Part shown: positions 25,291 to 33,817 of the stretch, piece after piece
Layout of the letters: each line of letters begins with the position of its first letter
How positions within the stretch are numbered: the first letter of the stretch is position 1
From: Candidatus Treponema merdequi
Lineage (GTDB): Bacteria > Spirochaetota > Spirochaetia > Treponematales > Treponemataceae
Reading direction: 5' to 3'
NCBI GenBank assembly: GCA_018064525.1
Contig: JAGHVB010000057.1
Coordinates: 1-56,007 of the forward strand
Length of the DNA stretch: 56,007 nt
Notes under the pieces: model-generated
The model's database searches: none
What the model saw: only the letters and a program-made list of their open reading frames with translations
What the model was told of the DNA's origin: nothing
Program-made: the position numbers and the translations under genes

Positions 25291-27433
25291 AGCTACAGAA
25301 AAGAAAGAAGCAAAGACAGCGAAAAAGAGTAAGAAAAAGGAATCACAGACTTTAGTAATTGTAGAGTCTCCTGCAAAGGCAAAGACTATTGAAAAATATC
25401 TCGGGCCAGGGTTTACAGTAAAAGCATCGATGGGACATCTTATTGATCTTCCGAAATCGAGAATCGCAATCGATGTAGAAAATAACTTTCAGCCTGAGTA
25501 TATCACTGTCCGTGGTAAGGCAAAATTATTAAAGGAACTTCAGAAAGACGCAAAAAAAGCAGATACTGTATTACTCGCATCCGATAATGACCGCGAAGGA
25601 GAAGCAATTGCATGGCATCTTAGAAATGCAATTGCAGACAAGACAGAAGCTAAAATCGGACGAATCGTATTCAACGAAATTACTCCGATTGCAATTAAGG
25701 AAGCTGTAAAGAATCCTGGAGAAATTATCGAAGCAAAAGTTAATGCTCAGAAAGCACGCCGTGTTCTTGACCGTCTTGTAGGTTATAACCTGAGTCCTCT
25801 TTTGTGGAGTAAAGTAAAGAACGGACTTTCAGCAGGACGCGTTCAGTCTGTTGCTTTGCGTTTGATCTGCGAACGTGAAGAAGAAGTAGAAAACTTTTTA
25901 CCGGAAGAATACTGGAGTCTCGATGCAGATTTCGTAAAAGGAAAATCAACTTTTACAGCACAGCTTGTTACATATAAAGGCGAAAAGCCGACTCTAAAAA
26001 GCGAAGCACAGGTAAATCAGATTATCGATGAAATTAAAAACACAGAATGTGAAGTAATCGGAATTAAATTTACAGATAAAGTTGTCAGACCAAAAGCCCC
26101 GTTCACAACTTCAAAACTTCAGCAGTCAGCTGCAAACAAACTTGGATTTACTTCAAGAAAAACAATGCAGATTGCACAGCAGTTGTATGAAGGTGTCAAC
26201 ATCGGAGAAAGCCGTGTCGGTTTGATTACTTACATGCGTACAGACTCTGTCCGTATTTCTCAGACAGCACTTGACGAAGTCCGCGACTGGATTACAAAAA
26301 ATCATCCGGAAGATCTTCCACCTGAACAGATTCAGTATGCAGTTGGAAAAGGTGCTCAGGATGCCCACGAAGGTATCAGACCGACATACGTTACATATAC
26401 ACCGGACTCGGTTAAAGAATATTTGACTCGCGACCAGCTCCGTTTGTATACAATCATCTGGGAACGTTTTGTTTCATCACAGATGAACAATGCAAAGACT
26501 CGTACAACATCTGCAGAAATAAAGGCTGGAGACGCTGTGTTCAGAGTAAGCGCAAGCAAAATCGTAGACAAAGGTTTCTATCATGTAATTCATCTTCTCT
26601 CATCAAAAGAAGATTCAACCGGAACATTGCCTTCACTCAAAGAAGGAGAAAAACTTTCTGCAACTAAGTTCTATCCGGAACAGCACTTTACTCAGGGACC
26701 TGCACGCTTTACAGATGCCTCAATCGTAAAGACTCTCGAAGAAAAAGGAATCGGTCGTCCTTCAACATATGCACCGATCATTTCAGTTCTTCTTGACCGT
26801 TATTATGTAACCCGTGTCAATAAGCAGCTTGTTCCGACTCAGCTTGGAAGAATGATCTGCAAGATTCTTGTGGAATCTTTCCCGACTGTCATCAACGAAG
26901 CATTCACTGCAGAAGTAGAAAATAATCTTGATACAGTTGAACAGGATAAACTTGTCTGGAACGATATGATCGGCGACTTCTATAAGCCTTTCAAAGAACG
27001 CGTTGACGAAGTAATGGAAAAACAGGAAAGCGTTAAAGGCTTTTTGGATGAAGAAACTGATAAAGTCTGCGACAAGTGCGGAAAGATGATGGTTAAAAAA
27101 CTCGGAAGATTCGGATTCTTCTTAGCATGTTCAGGCTTTCCAGAATGTCACAATACTCGTTCAATTCCACTTGCAAAATGTCCTGTCAAAGGCTGCGACG
27201 GAGAAATCGTTGCAAGAAAGACAAAGGGCCGTGGAAAAGAATTTTACGGTTGTACAAATTATCCGACATGTAACTTTATTTCTCACTTTAAACCAATCGA
27301 CGCAACTTGTCCAAAGTGCGGCTGGTTCATGGTAGAAAAATACGACAAGAAAAACGGATCTTATAAATCATGTATCAACCCGGATTGTGATTATTTACAC
27401 TCGACAGATGAGGAATCTGAAAAAGATAAATAA
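25283..27433 (+). CDS. topA: DNA topoisomerase I
   Basis: A 716-residue type IA topoisomerase relaxing negative supercoils. The ATG at 25283 has GAGG upstream and overlaps the dprA stop. A basic N-terminal extension (KKEAKTAKKSKKKE) precedes the TOPRIM domain (LVIVESPAKAKTIEKYLG; ASDNDREGEAIAWH). Active-site Tyr is in GLITYMRTDS near residue 318; GRPSTYAPI is also seen. Three C-terminal four-cysteine zinc modules are intact (CDKCGK...CSGFPEC, CPVKGC...CTNYPTC, CPKCG...CINPDC). The next gene starts at the base after its stop. Confidence 0.96.
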   Translation: MAEATEKKEAKTAKKSKKKESQTLVIVESPAKAKTIEKYLGPGFTVKASMGHLIDLPKSRIAIDVENNFQPEYITVRGKAKLLKELQKDAKKADTVLLASDNDREGEAIAWHLRNAIADKTEAKIGRIVFNEITPIAIKEAVKNPGEIIEAKVNAQKARRVLDRLVGYNLSPLLWSKVKNGLSAGRVQSVALRLICEREEEVENFLPEEYWSLDADFVKGKSTFTAQLVTYKGEKPTLKSEAQVNQIIDEIKNTECEVIGIKFTDKVVRPKAPFTTSKLQQSAANKLGFTSRKTMQIAQQLYEGVNIGESRVGLITYMRTDSVRISQTALDEVRDWITKNHPEDLPPEQIQYAVGKGAQDAHEGIRPTYVTYTPDSVKEYLTRDQLRLYTIIWERFVSSQMNNAKTRTTSAEIKAGDAVFRVSASKIVDKGFYHVIHLLSSKEDSTGTLPSLKEGEKLSATKFYPEQHFTQGPARFTDASIVKTLEEKGIGRPSTYAPIISVLLDRYYVTRVNKQLVPTQLGRMICKILVESFPTVINEAFTAEVENNLDTVEQDKLVWNDMIGDFYKPFKERVDEVMEKQESVKGFLDEETDKVCDKCGKMMVKKLGRFGFFLACSGFPECHNTRSIPLAKCPVKGCDGEIVARKTKGRGKEFYGCTNYPTCNFISHFKPIDATCPKCGWFMVEKYDKKNGSYKSCINPDCDYLHSTDEESEKDK

Positions 27434-28441
27434 ATGCCGGAACGAATAAAAGTCAAAGATGCAGTAGAAGAATTTTTGCTGTATCTTGAGACTATAAAAG
27501 GGTATTCACAGAACACTGTCACATCATACAGAAATGACCTTGAAAAATTTAAGTTTTTCTGTGGTGCAGAAAAATATATTGATGAACTGACGTTCAATGA
27601 TTTGCGTTATGCAATTCCATGCTTATCAGAACAGAAAGCAAAACCCTCGACAATCAACCGGTATATTGCAGCGGTCAGAACGCTGTTTGCCTATTGCAGG
27701 AAATTTGATTATATTAAAGATAATCAGAGTTTAAAACTTAAGACAGTTCAGAGCGACAAGCCTTATCATCAGGTTGTTACTGATACAGAAATGTATAAAG
27801 TCTGTACAAGTCCTAAAAACACGGAACTTTTGTGGCCTGCCCGTGATACGGCTCTTTTTGAGATGATGTATTCCTCTGGCTGTCGTGTAAGTGAAATATG
27901 TTCCCTGACTTTTAAATCTTTTTCCCCTGATTTTTCAAAAGCAAAAATCACAGGTAAAGGGAATAAGGATCGCATCGTTTTTTTTGAAGAAGATGCGCGG
28001 GCCGCCCTTAAGATTTATTTAAAAGAAAGGGAAGAACTTTTGAAAAAGAAGGCTGTAGAAAAATCGCAGACCTCTGCAAAGACCGCGGACAGTTTGAATA
28101 CAGAAGTCAATTCAAAAACCGCAGTCACTTCAAAGAGCCCGAAATCTGTTGATGCGATTTTCATCAGCCAGAACGGAGCTCCGCTTACGACGCGTGGTGT
28201 CAGATTTATTCTGACAAAATATACGAGTGCCGAGGGAATCAATCATCATTTTTCCCCGCATGATTTTCGCCACGCGTTTGCAACTGCACTCGTCAACGAA
28301 GGCCTTGATATCAGAAAAGTTCAGGCACTTCTGGGACATTCGAATATTTCGACAACCCAGCGTTACACTCATGTGTCGCGCAATAAAATTATAAATGATT
28401 ACAGAAAAGCACACCCTCACGGTGAGTCTAAGGAGAAATAA
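27434..28441 (+). CDS. xerD: Tyrosine recombinase XerC/D-type (second), with insertion
   Basis: A 335-residue tyrosine recombinase abutting topA. N-terminal domain KGYSQNTVTSYRNDLEKFKF; catalytic residues in YSSGCRVSEICSL (Arg), ITGKGNKDRIVFF (Lys), SPHDFRHAFATALVNEG (His, Arg) and LLGHSNISTTQRYTHVS (His and Tyr). A low-complexity Lys/Ser/Thr insertion of about 35 residues (residues about 205-238, KAVEKSQTSAKTADS onward) sits before the strand IFISQNG and is absent from the first Xer here. All catalytic residues remain, so it should be active. Likely partner of the first Xer for dimer resolution. hslV starts immediately after its stop. Confidence 0.87.
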   Translation: MPERIKVKDAVEEFLLYLETIKGYSQNTVTSYRNDLEKFKFFCGAEKYIDELTFNDLRYAIPCLSEQKAKPSTINRYIAAVRTLFAYCRKFDYIKDNQSLKLKTVQSDKPYHQVVTDTEMYKVCTSPKNTELLWPARDTALFEMMYSSGCRVSEICSLTFKSFSPDFSKAKITGKGNKDRIVFFEEDARAALKIYLKEREELLKKKAVEKSQTSAKTADSLNTEVNSKTAVTSKSPKSVDAIFISQNGAPLTTRGVRFILTKYTSAEGINHHFSPHDFRHAFATALVNEGLDIRKVQALLGHSNISTTQRYTHVSRNKIINDYRKAHPHGESKEK

Positions 28442-28981
28442 ATGTCTAAAACAAAAATCCGCAGTACAACAGTAATTGCGGTTCGCAAAGATGGAAAAGT
28501 TGCAATGGCCGGAGATGGTCAGGTAACACTCGGCGAGACTGTCTGCAAAGGAAATGCCAGAAAAGTCCGCAAAATATATGACGGAAAAATCTTAACAGGA
28601 TTTGCAGGAAGTGTTGCAGACGCTTTTACTCTGCTTGATAAATTTGAAACTAAAGTCAAAGAGTTTAACGGCGATCTGACACGCAGTGCGGTGGAACTTG
28701 CAAAAGCATGGAGAACAGACCGTTCTCTGCAGAAACTTGAAGCAATGCTTATTGTTGCTGATGCAACAAAAATTCTTCTTATCAGCGGTGACGGAAACGT
28801 AATCGAACCTGAAAATGATGTACTTGCAATCGGTTCTGGCGGAAATTATGCTTATTCAGCAGCTCTTGCGTACTTAGACGGATCAACTTTAAGCGCACGC
28901 GAAATTGCAGAAAAAAGTCTTAAAATTGCAGGAAATATCTGTATTTACACAAACTCAAATATTACAGTAGAAGAAATATAA
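28442..28981 (+). CDS. hslV: ATP-dependent protease peptidase subunit HslV
   Basis: A 179-residue proteasome-like peptidase that forms dodecamers capped by HslU. The catalytic Thr is in [11 protein letters not shown]; it lies at about residue 9, so a short propeptide (MSKTKIRS) must be removed, unlike E. coli HslV where Thr follows the initiator Met. Other signatures: [25 protein letters not shown] (residues 20-44), [20 protein letters not shown] and [15 protein letters not shown]. It starts at the base after the xer stop, and hslU follows after 9 bases behind AAGGA. Confidence 0.95.
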   Translation: MSKTKIRSTTVIAVRKDGKVAMAGDGQVTLGETVCKGNARKVRKIYDGKILTGFAGSVADAFTLLDKFETKVKEFNGDLTRSAVELAKAWRTDRSLQKLEAMLIVADATKILLISGDGNVIEPENDVLAIGSGGNYAYSAALAYLDGSTLSAREIAEKSLKIAGNICIYTNSNITVEEI

Positions 28982-28990
28982 GGATTTATT

Positions 28991-30475
28991 ATGAGTGACT
29001 TTGTACTTGTAAACCCACAGGCTGACAATCAGAAAAAAGAAATTGCAGTTGTAAAACCACAGGCGGATCTTACTCCACGTGAAATTGTAGAAAAACTTGA
29101 TGCTTATATCATCGGACAGAAAAATGCAAAAAAGGCTGTTGCCGTTGCCCTCAGAAACAGAACACGCCGCCTTAAACTTGCTGATGACATCCGTGAAGAA
29201 GTAACTCCGAAAAATATTCTTATGATCGGACCTACAGGTGTTGGTAAAACAGAAATTGCCCGCCGTCTTGCAAAACTCTGCGGAGCTCCTTTTCTTAAAG
29301 TTGAAGCTACAAAATATACAGAAGTCGGATATGTCGGCCGTGATGTAGAATCAATGGTCCGTGATCTTATGGCTGTAGGTTTCAACAATGTAAAACTTGA
29401 AATGGAAGAACAGCTTAAAGAATCATGCAAAGGAAAAGTTGAAGAAAAACTTTTAGACCTTCTTTTACCTGGAAGTGAATCAAAAGAAAATAAAGGTGGA
29501 GCTGTTCTCGGAAATATTTTTGGATTTAATGCAAAAAAGGAAGAACCTCAGTCTGAAGAAGAAAAAAATAAAGCTGCAGACGATGCTCAGAAAATGAGTG
29601 CAACCCGCGAAAAATTTCGTCAGATGTTAAGGGAAGGAAAACTTGAAGAACGCGAAGTTGAAATCACTGTCAATGCAATGCCAAAGGGTTCTATGAGCAT
29701 TATGACCGGTGGTTCGATGGATGACATCGAGTCTGCTATGCAGAATATTCAGGAAATGATGAACGGTGCCAGAAAGAAGCAGCGCTCAGTGACAATTGCA
29801 GAAGCAAGAAAAATCCTTACAGAACAGATTCTCGACAGTATGGTAGATGCAGATAAAGCTGCAGATATTGCAAAAGAAAGAGTAGAGCAGTCTGGAATTA
29901 TTTTTATTGATGAAATCGATAAAATCGCAGTTCACGGTGAAAGCCACGGACCTGCTGTAAGCCGCGAAGGTGTTCAGCGTGACATTCTTCCGATTGTAGA
30001 AGGCTGTCATGTAAATACAAAATGGGGTGTCGTAGACACTAAGCATATTTTGTTTATTGCAGCAGGTGCATTCAGCCTTTCAAAACCAAGCGACCTTATC
30101 CCGGAACTTCAGGGCCGTTTTCCGCTTCGTGTAGAACTTGATTCCCTTTGTAAAGAAGATTTTAAACGCATTCTCACAGAACCGAAAAATGCACTTATAA
30201 AGCAGTATACAGCACTTCTTGCAACAGAAGGCGTAACCCTCGACTTTAAGGACGAAGCAATCGACCGCATCTCAAGCATGGCAGAAGAAGTAAATTCCAA
30301 GAGCGAAAACATCGGTGCCCGCCGTCTTCACACAATAATGGAAAAAGTCCTCGACGAAATTTCCTTCGAAGCCGACGCCCACAAAGGTGAAACAATCGCA
30401 ATTGATGCCAAATATGTCGACGAAAAAGTCGAAAAAGTAGCTAATAACGAAGATCTTTCAAGATATATTCTGTAA
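28991..30475 (+). CDS. hslU: ATP-dependent protease ATPase subunit HslU
   Basis: A 494-residue AAA+ unfoldase feeding HslV. N domain TPREIVEKLDAYIIGQKNAKK; Walker A GPTGVGKTEIARRLAK near residue 80; pore loop region TEVGYVGRDVESMVRDL; an intermediate I domain of about 140 residues rich in Glu and Lys (EEPQSEEEKNKAADDA); Walker B GIIFIDEIDKIA; sensor/Arg-finger region ELQGRFPLRVEL; C-terminal domain NIGARRLHTIMEKVLDEISF ending SRYIL, whose last residues dock into HslV. The stop codon lies inside the first unit of a TTAGGAA repeat. Confidence 0.96.
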   Translation: MSDFVLVNPQADNQKKEIAVVKPQADLTPREIVEKLDAYIIGQKNAKKAVAVALRNRTRRLKLADDIREEVTPKNILMIGPTGVGKTEIARRLAKLCGAPFLKVEATKYTEVGYVGRDVESMVRDLMAVGFNNVKLEMEEQLKESCKGKVEEKLLDLLLPGSESKENKGGAVLGNIFGFNAKKEEPQSEEEKNKAADDAQKMSATREKFRQMLREGKLEEREVEITVNAMPKGSMSIMTGGSMDDIESAMQNIQEMMNGARKKQRSVTIAEARKILTEQILDSMVDADKAADIAKERVEQSGIIFIDEIDKIAVHGESHGPAVSREGVQRDILPIVEGCHVNTKWGVVDTKHILFIAAGAFSLSKPSDLIPELQGRFPLRVELDSLCKEDFKRILTEPKNALIKQYTALLATEGVTLDFKDEAIDRISSMAEEVNSKSENIGARRLHTIMEKVLDEISFEADAHKGETIAIDAKYVDEKVEKVANNEDLSRYIL

Positions 30476-30502
30476 TTAGGAATTAGGAATTAGGAATTAA
30501 GG
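30473..30502 (+). repeat. TTAGGAA heptamer repeat at the end of hslU
   Basis: Three head-to-tail copies of the 7-base unit TTAGGAA, then TTAAGG, beginning within the hslU stop codon. The same unit recurs at 44512-44560 after uvrA. Confidence 0.8.
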
Positions 30503-30510
30503 GTGATTGA

Positions 30511-30546
30511 AAGAGAGCTTGCCTGATGGTGAGCTCTTTTTTTTTC
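30511..30546 (+). terminator. Terminator after hslU
   Basis: AGAGCTTGCC pairs with GGTGAGCTCT (G-T wobbles) around TGAT and is followed by a run of T. This separates hslVU from the flagellar genes. Confidence 0.75.
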
Positions 30547-30574
30547 TAATGTTTTTTTTTAGAAATCCGACAAT
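30547..30574 (+). promoter_or_regulatory. Possible sigma-28-like or leaderless promoter of flgB
   Basis: TAAT at 30547, 15 bases, then TCCGACAA loosely matches the sigma-28 pattern TAAA-N15-GCCGATAA. Alternatively GACAAT (30569-30574) is a weak sigma-70 -10 box six bases before the ATG. Either way there is no ribosome site. Evidence is weak. Confidence 0.25.
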
Positions 30575-30580
30575 TATAGT

Positions 30581-31003
30581 ATGAATTCTTTTACACGATC
30601 AGTTGATTTATTACAGAGGGCTCTCGATGTTAACACATTGCGCTATCAGGTGTCTGCAAACAACATTTCTAATGCAGATGTGCCGGATTACAAGCGTACA
30701 GTCGTAAACTTCGAAAGTGAACTTAAAAGAGCGTTTGATTCTGAAAAAAATGCAGAAAATGCGTTTGAGCTTAAAACTTCTTCAGCACGCCATTTTAAGA
30801 TTAATAATGTAATAGATTATAAAACAGTTGAACCTCAGCGCACTGTCGACTATGTTTCAACAGAAAAGGCGAATGGTAACAATGTAAACGTAGAAACAGA
30901 AGCTATGAACATTGTTAAAATCGGAATGCAGTACAAGATGTTCACTCTGCTTGAAAATCACGAGTTTTCTCAGGTGAAAACAGCAATGTCTGCCATCAGA
31001 TAA
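30581..31003 (+). CDS. flgB: Flagellar proximal rod protein FlgB
   Basis: A 140-residue rod subunit exported by the flagellar type III system, joining the MS ring to the rod. Without a signal peptide, as expected. The family signature QVSANNISNADVPDYKRTVV (residues 25-44) corresponds to the rod/hook ANNIANxxTPGYK motif. C-terminal coiled region KIGMQYKMFTLLENHEF. It follows the hslU terminator and heads the flagellar operon. The ATG has only poly-T and AT-rich bases upstream, with no ribosome site. Confidence 0.95.
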   Translation: MNSFTRSVDLLQRALDVNTLRYQVSANNISNADVPDYKRTVVNFESELKRAFDSEKNAENAFELKTSSARHFKINNVIDYKTVEPQRTVDYVSTEKANGNNVNVETEAMNIVKIGMQYKMFTLLENHEFSQVKTAMSAIR

Positions 31004-31044
31004 GTAAACAATTCTTTGGTGGGATAACAAAGGGGGAATAAACC

Positions 31045-31500
31045 ATGGGACTTTTTACCAGTATTAACATTGCATCTACAGGACTTGCCGCAGAAAGATT
31101 AAAATCAGACGTAATTTCAGATAACATCGCAAACGCTTCGACAACAAGAACAGCTGACGGCGGACCTTACAAACGTTCGCGTGTAGTATTTGAACCGGCA
31201 GCTGAAAAACCTATTTTCAGAACTCCGTATTTACCGGAAACTCTCGACAATGGACCTGGAAAAGGCGTTAAAGTTAAAGAAATTGTAAAAGATACAAGCC
31301 GCGGAACATTGGTATATGATCCGACTCATCCTGACGCAATTCAGTCTGGACCAGAAAAAGGCTATGTTGAATATCCTAATGTAAACATTGTAAACGAAAT
31401 GGTTGATCTTATTGCATCAAGCCGCGCTTACGAAGCAAACACAACAGTAATTGAAGGTGCCAAGTCAATGTTCTCTGCAGCACTTGAAATCGGCAGATAA
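31045..31500 (+). CDS. flgC: Flagellar proximal rod protein FlgC
   Basis: A 151-residue rod protein. N-terminal helix with the signature SINIASTGLAAERLKSDVIS and DNIANASTTRTADGGPYKR, and a C-terminal helix NIVNEMVDLIASSRAYEANT that packs against it in the assembled rod. GGGGG precedes the ATG by 7 bases. It follows flgB by 41 bases in the usual order. Confidence 0.95.
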   Translation: MGLFTSINIASTGLAAERLKSDVISDNIANASTTRTADGGPYKRSRVVFEPAAEKPIFRTPYLPETLDNGPGKGVKVKEIVKDTSRGTLVYDPTHPDAIQSGPEKGYVEYPNVNIVNEMVDLIASSRAYEANTTVIEGAKSMFSAALEIGR

Positions 31501-31523
31501 TTTCTGATTTTATAAAATAATAC

Positions 31524-31552
31524 TTGATATTGATTTGAAATTAGATTAAAAT
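31524..31552 (+). promoter_or_regulatory. Candidate internal promoter before fliE
   Basis: TTGATA (31524-31529), 17 bases, TAAAAT (31547-31552), with a leader of about 25 bases bearing AAAGGGG before the fliE ATG. It would give fliE and downstream genes separate transcription. Confidence 0.45.
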
Positions 31553-31583
31553 TTTATCAGGTGGAATTTTAAAGGGGAATCAA

Positions 31584-31916
31584 ATGACAGTAAACAATCT
31601 TGGACAGCTTTCAAACACAGAAACTTTTTTACAGACTGGAAAAACAACTTTCAATAATTTTACAACTGCGGCAGATTCAGCTGTAGAAAAATCAAGCCGT
31701 AAATTTGGAGATTATCTTGCAGAAGCAGTTTCCAAAATGAATGAACAGCAGCTTGATGTTAACCGTCTCGAAGAACAGGCTCTTGTAGATCCTGATTCAG
31801 TTGATATTCATGACATTACAACAGCAATGGCAAAAGCACAGATGTCTTTAAGTCTTGCAAAGACTGTAGTAGACCGTGTTGTTACCGGCTGGAATGAAAT
31901 TACAACAACAAGATAA
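31584..31916 (+). CDS. fliE: Flagellar hook-basal body protein FliE
   Basis: A 110-residue adaptor between the MS ring and rod. The C-terminal half carries the family pattern FGDYLAEAVSKMNEQQLDV and DIHDITTAMAKAQMSLSLA, ending with WNEITTTR. AGGGGA lies before the ATG. A GTGGAATTT hairpin follows in the gap to fliF. Confidence 0.93.
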   Translation: MTVNNLGQLSNTETFLQTGKTTFNNFTTAADSAVEKSSRKFGDYLAEAVSKMNEQQLDVNRLEEQALVDPDSVDIHDITTAMAKAQMSLSLAKTVVDRVVTGWNEITTTR

Positions 31917-31926
31917 TTTAGCTTAA

Positions 31927-31970
31927 GTGGAATTTGCAGTACCGCGAAATTACGGTGAGGTAAATTCCAC
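31927..31970 (+). other. Hairpin between fliE and fliF
   Basis: GTGGAATTT (31927-31935) pairs with AAATTCCAC (31962-31970), with an inner ACCG/CGGT stem at 31941-31944 and 31953-31956. There is no T run, so it is unlikely to be a simple terminator; RNA processing or stability is possible. The same arms occur in the nfeD/SPFH gap. Confidence 0.5.
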
Positions 31971-32110
31971 CTGAATAAAATACTCATCACTTTTCTTCAT
32001 TAAAAAAAATAAAAAAAATCTCTTTTCAGAATTCCACATATATGGTATAATTTTAAATAATTACTATAATATTATAATTGTTTATATTATTCGTTCACGG
32101 GAGGGGTCAG

Positions 32111-33814
32111 ATGAACGAATGGTTCAAGAAGCTCGTTTCCACAGTTAAGGAAAAATGGGCAAAATGGTCCATATTACAAAAAGGAATTCTTATCGGTGTA
32201 ATCCTTGCAGTCATTATTGCGATTGTATTGGGATTCAAATTTTCAGCGCAACCGACAACTGTTAAAGTTTTCTCTGCTCCTGTAACAGGAGATGCTCAGT
32301 CTCAGATTTTAACTCGTCTCGATAAAGAAAATATTAAGGCAGAAGTTGACAGTGCAGGTTTTATCAGAGTTGATGATGAACAGACTGCACGCCGTGCAAA
32401 AGACATTCTTATTACAGAAGGTCTTGTTCCGTCAAATATTGATCCTTTTGCAGGATATTTTGACAGAGGCTGGTCAACAACAGATGCTGATCAGAATGTA
32501 AAAAAACAGATTGCAATTAAAAAGACATTGGAACAGCATATCGAAGCACTTGATGATGTTGCAAAAGCAAATGTCGATTTAGTTTTACCAGAAGATAAAT
32601 TATTCAAATCTGCACAGAATCCTGTTTCTGCAAGTGTCATTCTTACTTTTACCCCGACAAGTGACATGGCATCAAACAAGAAAAAGATCAAGGCTGTTGA
32701 AAGACTTATCATGGCAGCTGTTGAAGGTCTTAAAAAAGAAAATCTTGTAATTTCTGATGTCGAAGGAAACCAGCTTAATGATGATGCCGGAATGGCAGAG
32801 TATGAGCGTCTTTCTCAGATTGAACGCGAGCAGAAAATAATTCAGAAACTTGAAGTTTATTATCGTGCACAGATTTTAAAACAGCTTCAGTCCATTAAAG
32901 GTATGAAGCGTATTCCTGATATCAATATTAAAATTGATATGGATATGTCAGAGAAAAAGGTTGAATCAAAAAAATATCAGCCTTTCGTATTAAAGCCAGA
33001 TAATCCTGATACTCCGTACGATGACTCTGTAATTAAAGATTCTGTAGTTGAATCTGCTCAGACTGTAACCCGTCAATGGCAGGGAACAGGTTTTAATCCT
33101 GAAGGACCTACAGGACCAGAAGGTAATAATCCTCCTGTTTATGCAGAAGATTCAAATGTAATCGGAAAACTTACAGAAACAAGTTCTGTTCAAAATTTCC
33201 TGGTAAATTCCGATAATATATCAGAAGTTGTTCATCCTACAATTGACAGGGTAACAGTTTCTGTCAACGTTGATGGAACATGGACAAAAGATTATGACAA
33301 AGATCATAATCCGATTTTTGATGAACATGGAAGCATAAAGAGAATTTATACTCCTGTTCCAAAAGAAGAACTTGAAGATATTGCAGATCTTGTTGAAGCT
33401 GCAATCGGATATGACAAGGCAAAAAATTATCTTGTAGTTGTAAAAAATGTTGCAATTAATCACCAGGATGAATTTGATGCAGAAGATGAAGCAATAAGAA
33501 AAGCTCGTCAGACAAGAATTACAATTATACTTGTTCTGATTGGTATTGCAGCTGTATTGATTGTATTTATTCTTTACAGATTTATCAGTCGTGAAATTGA
33601 ACGCCGCAGACGTATCAAGGCAGAAGAAGAACGCCGTCGCCAGGAAATGGCTCGTATTATGGCACTCCAGGATGCACAGAACGAAGGTATGGAAGTTACA
33701 ATGTCTGTCGAAGAACGCCGCAGGGCAGAACTTCAGGAAAATGCAATCGCTATGGCAAAAGAACATCCGGAAGATGTTGCTATGCTCATACGTACTTGGT
33801 TGATGGAGGAATAG
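32111..33814 (+). CDS. fliF: Flagellar MS-ring protein FliF
   Basis: A 567-residue MS-ring subunit. The ATG at 32111 has GGGAGGGG 5 bases upstream. First membrane helix about residues 24-43 (GILIGVILAVIIAIVLGF), periplasmic ring-building domains (VKVFSAPVTGDAQSQILTRL; YFDRGWSTTDADQNVKKQI; LVLPEDKLF; ASVILTFTP), second helix about 468-489 (ITIILVLIGIAAVLIVFILY) and a cytoplasmic tail ending EDVAMLIRTWLMEE that binds FliG. It is the platform on which export gate and rotor assemble. fliG follows after 3 bases. Confidence 0.96.
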   Translation: MNEWFKKLVSTVKEKWAKWSILQKGILIGVILAVIIAIVLGFKFSAQPTTVKVFSAPVTGDAQSQILTRLDKENIKAEVDSAGFIRVDDEQTARRAKDILITEGLVPSNIDPFAGYFDRGWSTTDADQNVKKQIAIKKTLEQHIEALDDVAKANVDLVLPEDKLFKSAQNPVSASVILTFTPTSDMASNKKKIKAVERLIMAAVEGLKKENLVISDVEGNQLNDDAGMAEYERLSQIEREQKIIQKLEVYYRAQILKQLQSIKGMKRIPDINIKIDMDMSEKKVESKKYQPFVLKPDNPDTPYDDSVIKDSVVESAQTVTRQWQGTGFNPEGPTGPEGNNPPVYAEDSNVIGKLTETSSVQNFLVNSDNISEVVHPTIDRVTVSVNVDGTWTKDYDKDHNPIFDEHGSIKRIYTPVPKEELEDIADLVEAAIGYDKAKNYLVVVKNVAINHQDEFDAEDEAIRKARQTRITIILVLIGIAAVLIVFILYRFISREIERRRRIKAEEERRRQEMARIMALQDAQNEGMEVTMSVEERRRAELQENAIAMAKEHPEDVAMLIRTWLMEE

Positions 33815-33817
33815 TAA

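Noticed and set aside
32045..32098. Cluster of TATAAT-like sequences before fliF
   Set aside because: Several hexamers are present in a very AT-rich stretch but none has a convincing -35 at 16-18 bases, so no single promoter is called.
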